Below are positions 1 to 8,936 of a stretch of 64,000 nt of DNA, piece by piece. Source of the stretch: Xanthomonas sp. Leaf148 (GTDB lineage Bacteria > Pseudomonadota > Gammaproteobacteria > Xanthomonadales > Xanthomonadaceae). The DNA lies in assembly GCF_001423585.1 (NCBI RefSeq), contig NZ_LMOP01000001.1:806001-870000 (forward strand). Reading direction: 5' to 3'. Numbering within the stretch: the stretch's first letter is position 1; each line of letters opens with the position of its first letter. The notes below the pieces were generated by a model. It was not told the DNA's origin and made no database searches. It saw only the letters and a list, made by a program, of their open reading frames with translations. Made by a program: the position numbers and the translations under genes.

Positions 1-3000
1 GGCATACATCGGCGCTTCGCCCTGCGGTGCGAACTGCACGCCGCGGGCCAGCGCCGCACTGTCGAAGCTGCGTCCGAACACGCGAGCCGGTGCGATCTGC
101 TGCACCTCATCGCCGACGGTCAAACTGCCCGAGACCTGCTTGCCCTGCCCCACCATCAACGCCTTGCCCAGCCGCGCCAGCGCAATCTGCTCCTGCGTGC
201 TCAGCCACAACACACCGCCAGCGCGGCGTGCATCCAGTGCCTGCCCCAGGGCCACCACGCGGGTGTCGTACTCGGGCTTGGACAAACCACGTTCGTGCAG
301 CAACGCCATCATCAAGGCATCGTCGCGCACCACACTGCCGTAATCGCTCAGATAGCGCGGACGCTCGGCGCTGTCCTTGGCAAACCCGGCCTTGATCGCC
401 GCGTCACCGCGCTTGGTGTCGCCCTGCAGCGACAACGCCGCGCCCAGATGCACCAGCGATAGGCCAGTCAACGCCTTGTCGCGCTGGTTGTCGTACAGCG
501 CGCGCAGCGTGCCCAGCGGGGCGCGGTTGACGCGTGCCAACACGTAACCCGACCACGCCTGGTTGGCGAACTTCAGGTTGTCGCGACGGTCCTGCCCATA
601 GAACTCGTTGCCGCCGGAGAGCAGATCTTCGCTCAGGCGATTGAGTGCCTTCTGCAGCACGTTATCGGGCACCGCAAAACCGGCGTCCTTGGCGTCGAGC
701 AGGAACTCGGCGATGTAGGGGGTAAGGCCCGGATTGACGTAGCCGTCGTCGCCCCACATCGAAAAATGCCCGCTGGCGATCTGCATCGATGCCAGGCGGC
801 CGAAGGCGCCTTCCATGCGCTCGCGGCGCGTGGCCGCATCCAGCCCCTTGGTGCCCAGCGCCTTGGCGGTGGCCTCGTCGAGCAACAGCGCTGCGTAGCC
901 CTTGCTGGTGGTCTGCTCGGCGCAGCCATACGGGTAATCCAGCGCGCCCTGCATGGCGCTGGCGAACGGAATCGGCGGCAGCGGGCTGACCACCATGCGC
1001 GCAGTCACCGAGCCGGCCATCAGGCCGTCGGCAAAGCTGCTGTCCAGGGTGATCGGCGCCAGCGGGTCGAGCACGCGCGTCTGCGTGCGCAACACCTGCG
1101 GCCACCCGGCACGCACCGGCAGCTCGTAGTTGCGGTCGGCCTTGAAGCCATTGCCGTCCACGCGCACGCGCACCTTGGCCACGCTATAGCCTTCGGTGGC
1201 GGTGAGCGGGAAGCTCAAGGTCTGCTTGGCATCCACGCCCAGCTTGATGCTGCGCGACGCCTCGGCAATGGACAGCGGGCCGATACCGTCCACGCGCACG
1301 TTGAACTCACCCGGCTTGCCGGTGAAGTTCTGCACGTCCAGCGTCACCGTGCTGCGATCGCCCGGTGCCATTACGCGCGGCATGCTGGCTTCGGCCAGGA
1401 TGGGCGCACGCACCACCGTTTCCATATCGCGATTGCCGTAACGCGTATCCGAATACACCAGCGCCGACACCCGCAAGGTGCCATTGAAATCCGGCACCGG
1501 CAGTTGCACGCGTGCATTGCCCTTGGCATCGAGCGTCACCGACCCGGAGAACAGGTCCACGGTCTGCACGCGGGCGGTCGGGCGTTTGGCCTGCGGCAGC
1601 GCTTCCAACGCCATGTCGCCGCCGAACTTGAGCTTGCCGCTGGCGCCTTCGAAACTTTCGATCACGCGGCCATAAATGTCATAGGCATCGGTGCCCAGGC
1701 GACGTTGCGCGAAGAACTGCGCGTTGGCATCGGGCACCGGGAAGCGGGTGATGTTGAGGATGCCCACGTCCACCGCCGAGATGGTGACGTGCGCCGCCTT
1801 GCCCGCCAGTTCCGGCACGCTCACCGTCACCGGCAACGATTGTTCGGGACGCATCTGCTTGGGCGCGGACAATCCCACCGCCACGCGCCGCGCCTTGCGA
1901 TCCATCGGCACATGCGCCACGCCCACCGCACGCGCGGGGGTGATCTTGCTCGGTGCGGTACCGCCACGGAACACCAGCGCGGTGACGTAGACGTCATGGC
2001 GCTCCCAGGCTTCTGTGACCGGAATTTCGAACGTGCTGCCCGGCTTGACGTCGATGTCCTGCACGTACAGCAGCTTGTCGCTTTCCACCAGCAGCACGCC
2101 CTTGCCGGCGTGCGGCGGAGTCAGCGTGACCTTGAGCGTGTCACCGGCGCGGTAGCCGGTCTTGTCCAGCGCCAGCTTGACCTTGTCCGGACGCGCATCC
2201 AGGCCGCGGTTTTCGTCGTTCCAGCTCCAACCGGCGCGGAACGGGTAACGCGTGGTCAGCCCGGTGGCCGGGTCGAACACGTCCAGGCGGTACTCGCCCC
2301 ACTCCACCGGGAAATCGAGCTTGGCGTTGGCGCTGCCCACATCGAGCGTGCGCGTGTCCTTGTTCTCGAAGCGGCGGGTGAAGTCGTAATCCCAGTGGTT
2401 GTCGTTGTAGTTCCAGTGGTAGTCGCGCAGCTCGCGCACCAGCGTGGCTTTCAGGCCCTTGGCCGGCTGCGGTTTGCCGTCGGCATCCACGCGGGTGAGT
2501 TCGAAGCGCGCGTTGCCGTTGGCATCGGCGCCGTCTTCGTCGTCAAACAACGGGCGCACGCCAACCAGCGCTTTGGCCGGCCACAGCACGCGCTTGACCG
2601 TGCGCGTCACCGTGCGTCCGCCGGTTTCGTACACGCTACCGGAGACCACTGCGGCGATCGTGCTGACCGGCTTGGCTTCGCTGGGCAGCGCGATGTCTTC
2701 GCGCAGGATGCCGTCGCTACCGAACTCGGTATCGATCACATCTTTGGCTTCGCGCGGCAGCTCCAGGGTGGGGTCGCCGAAGAACCAGCCCGGCAACGAC
2801 TCCAGCGGATGCTGCTCGACGCTGACCGCAAGTTTGGCGGTGAAACGGTTGCCATCGGCCGGCGCGCCATACAGATACGCGGCAGTGGCGACCAGCTTGA
2901 ACGGCTGACCGGCACTCAAGGTCTTTTGCGCGGCATCCAGGTCCAGCTTCATGCGCTCGGGCAGGAACTCTTCCACGCGCACGGTCATGCCCTGCACGGC

Positions 3001-4395
3001 ATCCTTGCTGGCCGGGTCGGTGCGGAACTCCACCTGCCAGCGGCCGGTCGCGGCATCGGCAGGAATCTGCTGGGTGAATTCGAAGTAGCCCTGCTCGCCC
3101 GGCTGCAGTTTGGTTTCGCGGAAGGTCTTGCCGTCCGGCTGCTTGAGGCGCAGGAAGACCGGTTGCGGCTTGGTAGGCTTGCCATCGTTGTCGCGCAGGA
3201 TCGCCGACACACGCATGGTTTCGCCGGGGCGATACAGATCGCGGCCGGCCCAGGCGAACACGTCGAACCAGGCACTCTGGCGCCCGGCCACCGCGAATTC
3301 GCTCAGATCCAGCGCCGGCTGGTTGAACGGCAGCAACGAGACATCGGTCTTGCTGCGCGCCACCAGCACGTGGCCGGCATCGAGCGTGTAGTTGAGCAGC
3401 GCATTGCCGTTACCGTCGGTGGCGCCCTTGAGGAACAGCTCGCCCTTGGCATCGAGGATGCGCACTTCCACGTTCTTGATCGGCTCGCCGCTCTGCAACG
3501 AGGCGGTGTGCACGAACAACTTGTCCTTGTAGGCGCGCGTGTGCAGGCCGATATCGCTGACGGTGAAGAACGCGGTCTCTTGTTCGTTCTCGAAGCTACC
3601 GGCGCGCTTCATCACCGCAAAGTACAGGCCAGGCTCCTGCAGCTCCTTAATGTCCTGCGTCGGCAGGTAGGTCAGCACGCGCTCGTTCTGCTTGCCGCCC
3701 AGGATGAACCGGTTGACGTACACCGGGTCGGCCAGCTTGGACAGCGGTTGTTTGTCGTTGTATTCGCTCTCAAGCTCCCAGCTGCCACGACGGCCGCCGC
3801 GCTGAAACTGCTGGAAGAACGCCGGCAGCGACTTCTCGCGCACGCGCAGAAATTCCACGTCCACTTCCGGGACGTTGACCGACACCACCGGCAGGCCGCG
3901 GCTTTCGCGCGCCGGCAACACACTGCCTTGCGAAGCGAACCCGACCACCGGCTTGAGTTCGCCGGTATAGACCTTCTGCTTGAGCGGCTTGCCCAGACGG
4001 CTACCATCGGCGGCCAGCAGATTGGCGTCGACCAGCACCGTGTAGTCCTTGGCAGCTTCCACGTACGGGTAGCGCAGCGTCTTGCCGTCGTCGGACAGCG
4101 ACCAGCTGCTGTCGCCGGTGCCGACCTTTTCTTCGAAGCGCACCAGCGCATCGAAATCCTGCGTACCCACCAGCGGACGCGAGAATTCCAGCGCCAGCGA
4201 CAGGCCGTCGCCGGTCTGGTCGGGATAGGCGCGCGCGAGCGCAAACCCGGTAATCGCCTGCTTGTCGGCCTTGATCGCCTCGCCGCTGGCGGTGGGCAGC
4301 TGCCCGCTTTCGTTGCGTTTGCACGCCACCCCGCCGATCGCCACGGTCAGCAGCACCACCCATAGCAGCATGCGCCGCGCGCCAAACCACTTCAT
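1..4395 (-). CDS. alpha-2-macroglobulin family protein (YfhM-like), C-terminus cut by window edge
   Basis: Large envelope protein of the bacterial alpha-2-macroglobulin family, thought to trap proteases in the periplasm through a thioester. The frame is open from the ATG at 4395 to base 1, so 1465 residues are visible and the C-terminus lies outside. A hydrophobic leader ends in GGVAC near residue 25, a weak lipobox (Gly at -3), so it may be a lipoprotein. Beta-rich macroglobulin domains follow, for example the YRPGETMRVSAILRD stretch typical of MG2. The thioester motif CAEQ, within YPYGCAEQTTS, starts at residue 1158 (bases 913-924), and the helical thioester domain continues to the edge. 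In many bacteria this gene neighbours a penicillin-binding protein gene; that side is outside the window. The family call is firm; the precise role is inferred. Confidence 0.93.
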   Translation of the reverse strand, partial: MKWFGARRMLLWVVLLTVAIGGVACKRNESGQLPTASGEAIKADKQAITGFALARAYPDQTGDGLSLALEFSRPLVGTQDFDALVRFEEKVGTGDSSWSLSDDGKTLRYPYVEAAKDYTVLVDANLLAADGSRLGKPLKQKVYTGELKPVVGFASQGSVLPARESRGLPVVSVNVPEVDVEFLRVREKSLPAFFQQFQRGGRRGSWELESEYNDKQPLSKLADPVYVNRFILGGKQNERVLTYLPTQDIKELQEPGLYFAVMKRAGSFENEQETAFFTVSDIGLHTRAYKDKLFVHTASLQSGEPIKNVEVRILDAKGELFLKGATDGNGNALLNYTLDAGHVLVARSKTDVSLLPFNQPALDLSEFAVAGRQSAWFDVFAWAGRDLYRPGETMRVSAILRDNDGKPTKPQPVFLRLKQPDGKTFRETKLQPGEQGYFEFTQQIPADAATGRWQVEFRTDPASKDAVQGMTVRVEEFLPERMKLDLDAAQKTLSAGQPFKLVATAAYLYGAPADGNRFTAKLAVSVEQHPLESLPGWFFGDPTLELPREAKDVIDTEFGSDGILREDIALPSEAKPVSTIAAVVSGSVYETGGRTVTRTVKRVLWPAKALVGVRPLFDDEDGADANGNARFELTRVDADGKPQPAKGLKATLVRELRDYHWNYNDNHWDYDFTRRFENKDTRTLDVGSANAKLDFPVEWGEYRLDVFDPATGLTTRYPFRAGWSWNDENRGLDARPDKVKLALDKTGYRAGDTLKVTLTPPHAGKGVLLVESDKLLYVQDIDVKPGSTFEIPVTEAWERHDVYVTALVFRGGTAPSKITPARAVGVAHVPMDRKARRVAVGLSAPKQMRPEQSLPVTVSVPELAGKAAHVTISAVDVGILNITRFPVPDANAQFFAQRRLGTDAYDIYGRVIESFEGASGKLKFGGDMALEALPQAKRPTARVQTVDLFSGSVTLDAKGNARVQLPVPDFNGTLRVSALVYSDTRYGNRDMETVVRAPILAEASMPRVMAPGDRSTVTLDVQNFTGKPGEFNVRVDGIGPLSIAEASRSIKLGVDAKQTLSFPLTATEGYSVAKVRVRVDGNGFKADRNYELPVRAGWPQVLRTQTRVLDPLAPITLDSSFADGLMAGSVTARMVVSPLPPIPFASAMQGALDYPYGCAEQTTSKGYAALLLDEATAKALGTKGLDAATRRERMEGAFGRLASMQIASGHFSMWGDDGYVNPGLTPYIAEFLLDAKDAGFAVPDNVLQKALNRLSEDLLSGGNEFYGQDRRDNLKFANQAWSGYVLARVNRAPLGTLRALYDNQRDKALTGLSLVHLGAALSLQGDTKRGDAAIKAGFAKDSAERPRYLSDYGSVVRDDALMMALLHERGLSKPEYDTRVVALGQALDARRAGGVLWLSTQEQIALARLGKALMVGQGKQVSGSLTVGDEVQQIAPARVFGRSFDSAALARGVQFAPQGEAPMYA

Positions 4396-4626
4396 CCCTG
4401 ATTGCTGCCTGTCCATTCGCGCTACCCCATGACTGAGGCGGCCAGTATAGCGACGTGCTTCACGCCACCGATGTCGGATGTGTGGACGGTCGTGAACTTG
4501 CCGATGGGCGGTGATCGTGTGCGGCTGTGTGCATGCCGCGCTGGCACCGGCGCGCCGGTGCTGAGGTGAGCCCAGTGGTTTGACGCCGGTCTAGTGCAGG
4601 GCCGCTGAGCTGCGACGTGGCTGCAG

Positions 4627-4735
4627 GGTCCTTGGCCGCCCACCGTCGCGGGACACGCCGCAAGTACTTCGATGTGAGCTCTTATGCGGCATCCATGCCG
4701 CGTAAGGTCCCACGACGGTGGGGCGGCCAAGGACC
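4627..4735. repeat. nested palindromic repeat, copy 1
   Basis: Outer arms of about 28 bases (4627-4654 and 4707-4735) are near-perfect inverted copies beginning GGTCCTTGGCCGCC. Inside them sits a second perfect palindrome, GCGGCAT-CC-ATGCCGC (4686-4701). The layout, outer arms around an inner GCGGCAT palindrome, is shared with the element at 4874-4976, which suggests a dispersed MITE-like or REP-like element rather than a one-off hairpin. Confidence 0.8.
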
Positions 4736-4873
4736 AGTCGAGAGTGTTGGTGTGCATGATTACAAGCACGGCATGACATGCGCTGTCTGGATAGCGGTGC
4801 GCCCGACAAACGTCCCATCGCAAGCAGAGCAACAGGCAGGCGTTGAACAAAGCAACCTGCGAACGTTCCGGGT

Positions 4874-4976
4874 GCGGTGTCCTCGCCGCCTGCGGGACCG
4901 TGTGGCGGCATGGATGCCGCCACCGAGCCTCCATGGACGGATGTACGGCGTGTCCCGCAAGCGGTGAGGGCACCGC
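4874..4976. repeat. nested palindromic repeat, copy 2
   Basis: Outer arms 4874-4898 and 4952-4976 are inverted copies (GCGGTGTCCTCGCCGCC against a complement with a few mismatches, both ending in the GCGGGAC/GTCCCGC block). The inner palindrome is GGCGGCAT-GG-ATGCCGCC (4904-4921). It resembles copy 1 in architecture and inner core but differs in the outer arms. Confidence 0.8.
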
Positions 4977-5222
4977 GCGCTCGACTAACCAGGCTTTTGA
5001 CTGCAGAAAAATAGAGTGGGCAACAAAACCACGGTGCTCACCACCGGAGGGCGCTAACTCCGTTTTTCTCGCTGTTCTTAGAGCAGCGAAAAAAAACGTA
5101 ACGACCAGTCGTCAGGCAGGTGTGGACGGCACACTCAGCACCGGAACGCACAAGTGATACATGCCGCACCGAGCACCAGCCGCGCCCGCCTGGCGACTGC
5201 ACAGTCCTTTTGTTAGCAGCTC

Positions 5223-6221
5223 CTAGTGCACCTGCAACATCGTGCGCATGTACAGGTCGATCAACGCCGGCTTGTCCGCGCGCAGGCAGGCCTGCACGTT
5301 CGGCGTGCCCCGCCCTTCATGCGTATAGCCTTGCGCATCGACGTCCAGATGCAGCGGCGTGGTCGGGCACAGTTCGGGGCGCAGCAACCAGGCCACCGGC
5401 ACGGCATCGAACAAGGTCGGCGTTGCGCTCGCCCAGGGCTGGTCGGTGTTGCGCCATTGGTAGTAGAGCTGGGTGAGCACGTCGGTCAGGCCGTCGCCGT
5501 GCGCAAACAGCGCGATACGCTCGGGTTCTTCCAGGGTGATCTGGGTGGCATCCAGCGGCAGCAGGACGATCGGCACGCCGGCCGCGAACACGCGCTGCGC
5601 GGCCGCCACATCGGACACGATGTTGTATTCGGCGGCCGGCGCGCTGGCCGGGCGATACGCGGACTTGCCGTAGCCCACCCGCACCGACCCGCCCATTGCC
5701 ACGATGCGCTTGAGCTTGGCAAAGCCCGCCGGGTCGCGTTGCTGCGCCAGTGCGGCGTCGGTCATCGGGCCCAGCACCAGCAAGGTCACCTCACCCGGAT
5801 GGCGCTGCGCCTGCTGCAGGATCATCGTCGCTGCATCGGGCAAGCCGCTCGGCAGTTGCCCTTTCGCGGCCCAGTTCGCCTGACTGAAGGCAATCGTGCT
5901 GGTGGTGCGCTTGCCCACCGCCAACGGGATGTCGCTGCGCCCGGCCTGCTGCAACAAACGCTGCAACAGCTGTGCACGCAGCATGGTATCCCCCCACGCC
6001 GATGCAATGCCCAGCACCTGCACCTGCGGGCGACGCAACAGCAGTGCCAGTGCGAACGCATCGTCGATGTCGTCGCCGATATCGGTGGAGACCACCACCA
6101 TGTCGGCCGGCGCAGGCGCAGCTGTGCCCTGCACCGCCGCTGCGGGCGTCTGCGCCCACGCGGCGGCGCAGAGGCACCACATCGCCAGCATGCTCCAGGT
6201 GCGTTGCCATCTGTGTTGCAT
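5223..6221 (-). CDS. secreted nucleoside hydrolase (IU-NH family)
   Basis: Probable inosine/uridine-preferring nucleoside hydrolase, splitting ribonucleosides into base and ribose, here likely in the periplasm. The 332-residue product begins with a signal peptide ending AAAWAQ near residue 24. It then has the Asp-rich calcium-binding motif TDIGDDIDDAFAL (about residues 46-58) that defines the family, followed by the expected family core. An open TTG codon lies upstream at 6239, but the ATG at 6221 has GGAG in front and is preferred. The gene sits 76 bases downstream of a TonB-dependent receptor on the same strand, suggesting a nucleoside uptake-and-salvage pair. A terminator hairpin lies just before its ribosome site, so expression may depend on read-through or an internal promoter. 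Substrate preference is not readable here. Confidence 0.9.
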   Translation of the reverse strand: MQHRWQRTWSMLAMWCLCAAAWAQTPAAAVQGTAAPAPADMVVVSTDIGDDIDDAFALALLLRRPQVQVLGIASAWGDTMLRAQLLQRLLQQAGRSDIPLAVGKRTTSTIAFSQANWAAKGQLPSGLPDAATMILQQAQRHPGEVTLLVLGPMTDAALAQQRDPAGFAKLKRIVAMGGSVRVGYGKSAYRPASAPAAEYNIVSDVAAAQRVFAAGVPIVLLPLDATQITLEEPERIALFAHGDGLTDVLTQLYYQWRNTDQPWASATPTLFDAVPVAWLLRPELCPTTPLHLDVDAQGYTHEGRGTPNVQACLRADKPALIDLYMRTMLQVH

Positions 6222-6237
6222 CTGTTTCTCCTGCTGC

Positions 6238-6270
6238 AAAAAAAAACCGCCGGCATGCTAGCCGGCGGTT
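6238..6270 (-). terminator. intrinsic terminator between receptor and nucleoside hydrolase
   Basis: Perfect 10-bp stem AACCGCCGGC/GCCGGCGGTT (6245-6254, 6261-6270) with a 6-base loop. On the minus strand it is followed by nine T residues (6238-6246). It follows the receptor stop codon and ends only about 17 bases before the nucleoside hydrolase ATG, so it would end most receptor transcripts before that gene. Confidence 0.85.
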
Positions 6271-6296
6271 CGCGTTCTACCGTACACCGATGCCGA

Positions 6297-8513
6297 TCAG
6301 AAGTTGGCGCGGAACTGCGCGCCAACGATGCGCGGGTCGTTGATGAAGCCGGTGAGGTTGTTGAAATCGATCGCACCGGTCACGCGGATCTGGTTGGTGC
6401 AGTTGCGGCAGAACACCGACAACTCGTACGCACCTGCGCCCCAGTTGTAACCGATCTTGGCACCGCCTTCGACCAGCGGCTGGCCGGTGAATTCCTTGGA
6501 GTCGTACAGGAAGAAATTCACTTCGCTGCGGTAGGACCAGTCGGTGTAGAAAAAGAGCTCGCCGTCGTCGCCCATCGGGATGCCGTAACGCAGCGTGGCG
6601 TTGGCCATCCACTTGGACGCCTGCGGCAGGTCGTTACCGTCGATCAGCGCGCGGCCGGCCGCATTGAGCGGGTCGGTCACGGTGCAGGTGCGGCACACGC
6701 CCACCGACAGGTTGGGGTCGTCGATGCGGGTCCAGTTGTAGGCGCCACCGGCGGTGACACGCAGGTTCTGGGTGATCAACGCTTCGAAATCGAACTCCGC
6801 GCCACGTGCCTTGGTCTTGTCGGCGTTGAGCAGACGCACATCGTTGGAGGCGCCGCCCACCGCAGTGAGCTGCTGGTTCTTCACCCGGAAATCGTAGATG
6901 TCGAAGCTCAGACGCGCGCGGTTGTCGAACAGATCCGACTTGATGCCGATCTCGAACGAATCCACCGTCTCCGGCTCGGCCACGGTCAGCGGCGCGGTGC
7001 CCGAGGGCACGCCGAAGCTGGCGCCGCGGAAGCCACGTGCGGCACGTGCATACACGTTGACGTCGTCGTTGATGGAGAACGTCGCGGCCAGGTCGCCGGT
7101 GACCTTGGAGTTGTCGGTCTCGCCGCTGGACGGCTCGACCAGCGTGACGCGATCCAGCGCCAACACGTCGAAGGTCTTCTTGTCGTAGGTGTAGCGGATG
7201 CCGGCGCGCAGGTTCAAACGGTCGGTGGCTGCGTAGTTCAACGAGCCGAACGCCGCCCACGAGGTATTGCGCTGGCGGGTCAGCTGGTAGCTGGCCAGAT
7301 CGCCGCCGCTGAAGGTGTTGTAGGTGTAGTTTTCGCCTTCCACATCGTCGTGGAAGTAGTACAGGCCGGCCTGCCAATTGAGCGGGCCTTCGTACTGCGA
7401 TTCGGCGCGCAGTTCCTGGCTGTACTGGTCCAGGCTCTTGATGCCGCCGGCGGTTTCCACCGGGAACGGAATCACACCCGGGCCGGACGGCGGTGCAAAC
7501 ACCGCGCCGAAGCCGCCGTCGATGTCGCCACGGCTGTAGTACTTGCCGATGCCTTCATAGGCGGTGATCGAGTGCAGCGCGATGTCGCCCAGGTCCCAGG
7601 TCAGATTGGCGCTGCCGCCATAGGTCTGCAGTTCCTGGGTGTTGGAGCCGTCGATGAAGGCTTTTTCGGCGTCAAAGCCATCCACCAACTGGTTGGTGCC
7701 GGGCTGGATGATGTTGGCGCGGAACAGGCGCGCGGTGCCGTCCAGATGGCGCGCATGCGCGTTGAACAATGCGCTGAAATCGTCGCTGGCCTGGTACAGC
7801 AACTGCAGGCGCACCGCCGAGTCGGTATAGCCTTCCAGATCGCGGCCGTCGCGGTTTTCGACCCAGTCGTCGCGGCGCTGGCCCAAGGTGGACAGACGCG
7901 CCGCCCAATGCTCGCCCATCGCGATGCTCAGGCCGCTTTCCAGCGTCATGGTGCCGTAAGTGCCATATGACAGGCTGGCGTAGCCGTCATTGGAGCCGAT
8001 GGTCGGCTTGACCGAGTTGAACTTGACCACGCCGGCCGGCGTATTGCGGCCGAACAAGGTGCCCTGCGGGCCACGCAATACTTCCAGGCCTTCCAGATCG
8101 AAGATCGGGAAGCCCTTCAGGAAGGCGTTTTCCTGCACCACGTCGTCATAGATCAGCGACACCGGCTGCGAGGCGTAGGTATTGAAGTCGGTGTTGCCGT
8201 AGCCGCGGATGTACACGCGCGGGAACACACGGCCGTTGGACGATTCGATATTCAGGCTCGGCGCCTTGCCGGCCAGCACGCGGATGTCCGAGCCGCTGGT
8301 GGAAATGGCGTCCAGAAATTCCGGGCGCAACACACTGGCGGACACCGGCACATCCTTGGAGTCTTCCGAGCGACGCTCGACCGTGACCTTGACCGCATCC
8401 AGACGCACGACACCGTCGGCGCTGGGCGCTTGCTGGGCGGCGGCGTAGAGCGGCAGAAGGGAAACGACGGCAACGGCAAGCGCGCTGATCTTGAGCGACC
8501 GGCTGGCTGACAT
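6297..8513 (-). CDS. TonB-dependent outer-membrane receptor
   Basis: Outer-membrane active-transport receptor of 738 residues. It has a signal peptide (to about residue 26, LYAAAQQ), then a TonB-box-like DAVKVTVERR stretch, the plug domain (VYIRGYGNTDFN and EVLRGPQGTLFGRNTPAG, about residues 105-170), and a 22-strand-type barrel. It ends in Phe (QFRANF), the usual BAM recognition end. The ATG at 8513 has CGGAG seven bases upstream. Its downstream neighbour is a secreted nucleoside hydrolase, so nucleosides or related compounds are a reasonable guess for the ligand; sequence alone does not show it. A terminator follows the stop. Xanthomonads carry many such receptors. The family call is very secure; the ligand is open. 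Confidence 0.95.
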   Translation of the reverse strand: MSASRSLKISALAVAVVSLLPLYAAAQQAPSADGVVRLDAVKVTVERRSEDSKDVPVSASVLRPEFLDAISTSGSDIRVLAGKAPSLNIESSNGRVFPRVYIRGYGNTDFNTYASQPVSLIYDDVVQENAFLKGFPIFDLEGLEVLRGPQGTLFGRNTPAGVVKFNSVKPTIGSNDGYASLSYGTYGTMTLESGLSIAMGEHWAARLSTLGQRRDDWVENRDGRDLEGYTDSAVRLQLLYQASDDFSALFNAHARHLDGTARLFRANIIQPGTNQLVDGFDAEKAFIDGSNTQELQTYGGSANLTWDLGDIALHSITAYEGIGKYYSRGDIDGGFGAVFAPPSGPGVIPFPVETAGGIKSLDQYSQELRAESQYEGPLNWQAGLYYFHDDVEGENYTYNTFSGGDLASYQLTRQRNTSWAAFGSLNYAATDRLNLRAGIRYTYDKKTFDVLALDRVTLVEPSSGETDNSKVTGDLAATFSINDDVNVYARAARGFRGASFGVPSGTAPLTVAEPETVDSFEIGIKSDLFDNRARLSFDIYDFRVKNQQLTAVGGASNDVRLLNADKTKARGAEFDFEALITQNLRVTAGGAYNWTRIDDPNLSVGVCRTCTVTDPLNAAGRALIDGNDLPQASKWMANATLRYGIPMGDDGELFFYTDWSYRSEVNFFLYDSKEFTGQPLVEGGAKIGYNWGAGAYELSVFCRNCTNQIRVTGAIDFNNLTGFINDPRIVGAQFRANF

Positions 8514-8936
8514 GGGAAGACTCCGAATTCGGTTGGCGGAGCGGCCTGATTTCCATGCCGCGTTGCAACAGAATTAACACGATTTACACAAATTTGGCAG
8601 AGCCCGTGCGAAAAAGTTTTCATAATTAGAAATGGCGTTCTAATTAATGCAACACCCCCGTGCAATTTGTGCGCTGGAGCGTTACGGGTCTCAGCAGGCA
8701 GTGTTCAGCACATCGGCAGCACTAACAGCCTTGGCCGCACTGAGCCCGGCGGCGGCACGCGGCGCGGCGCGCACGCGCTCAAGCCCCATGAGCACCTACA
8801 CGACGACTGTCCCCTGCAACGATTGACGAGCGCATAGACAAGCCGCAATGGACCGCCCGCAGATTTCTAAACCGGCGTAGACGCCCCCGCTCCGCCCGCC
8901 ACCGGAGACATCCACCCACATGCATCCGTTTTCCGT
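8514..8936. other. receptor upstream region
   Basis: About 420 bases between the prpF stop and the receptor start. The half next to the receptor is noticeably AT-rich and holds a perfect inverted repeat (8623-8646). No convincing gene was found; the open frames here run into prpF in other frames. Confidence 0.6.
8623..8646. promoter_or_regulatory. operator-like palindrome upstream of the TonB-dependent receptor
   Basis: Perfect 9-bp inverted repeat TAATTAGAA-(6)-TTCTAATTA about 110-130 bases upstream of the receptor ATG, in otherwise GC-rich DNA. Size and symmetry fit a dimeric regulator binding site. The regulator is unknown. Confidence 0.5.

Larger units (their letters stand above)
4396..5222. 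other. long non-coding spacer carrying two repeat elements
   Basis: This 827-base stretch between two leftward genes has short open frames on both strands, but none has a convincing ribosome site or protein-like composition. Its only clear content is a pair of palindromic repeats at 4627-4735 and 4874-4976. The part nearest the macroglobulin start (4396-4626) must hold that gene's promoter, but I could not pick out boxes with confidence. Confidence 0.6.

Noticed and set aside
766..4365. 1199-codon plus-strand open frame, and similar long frames at 5226-7970 and 11104-13647
   Set aside because: They are the complementary-strand shadows of the macroglobulin, receptor/hydrolase and acnD genes; they are extremely His/Arg/Gln/Ala-rich, typical of antisense frames in GC-rich DNA.
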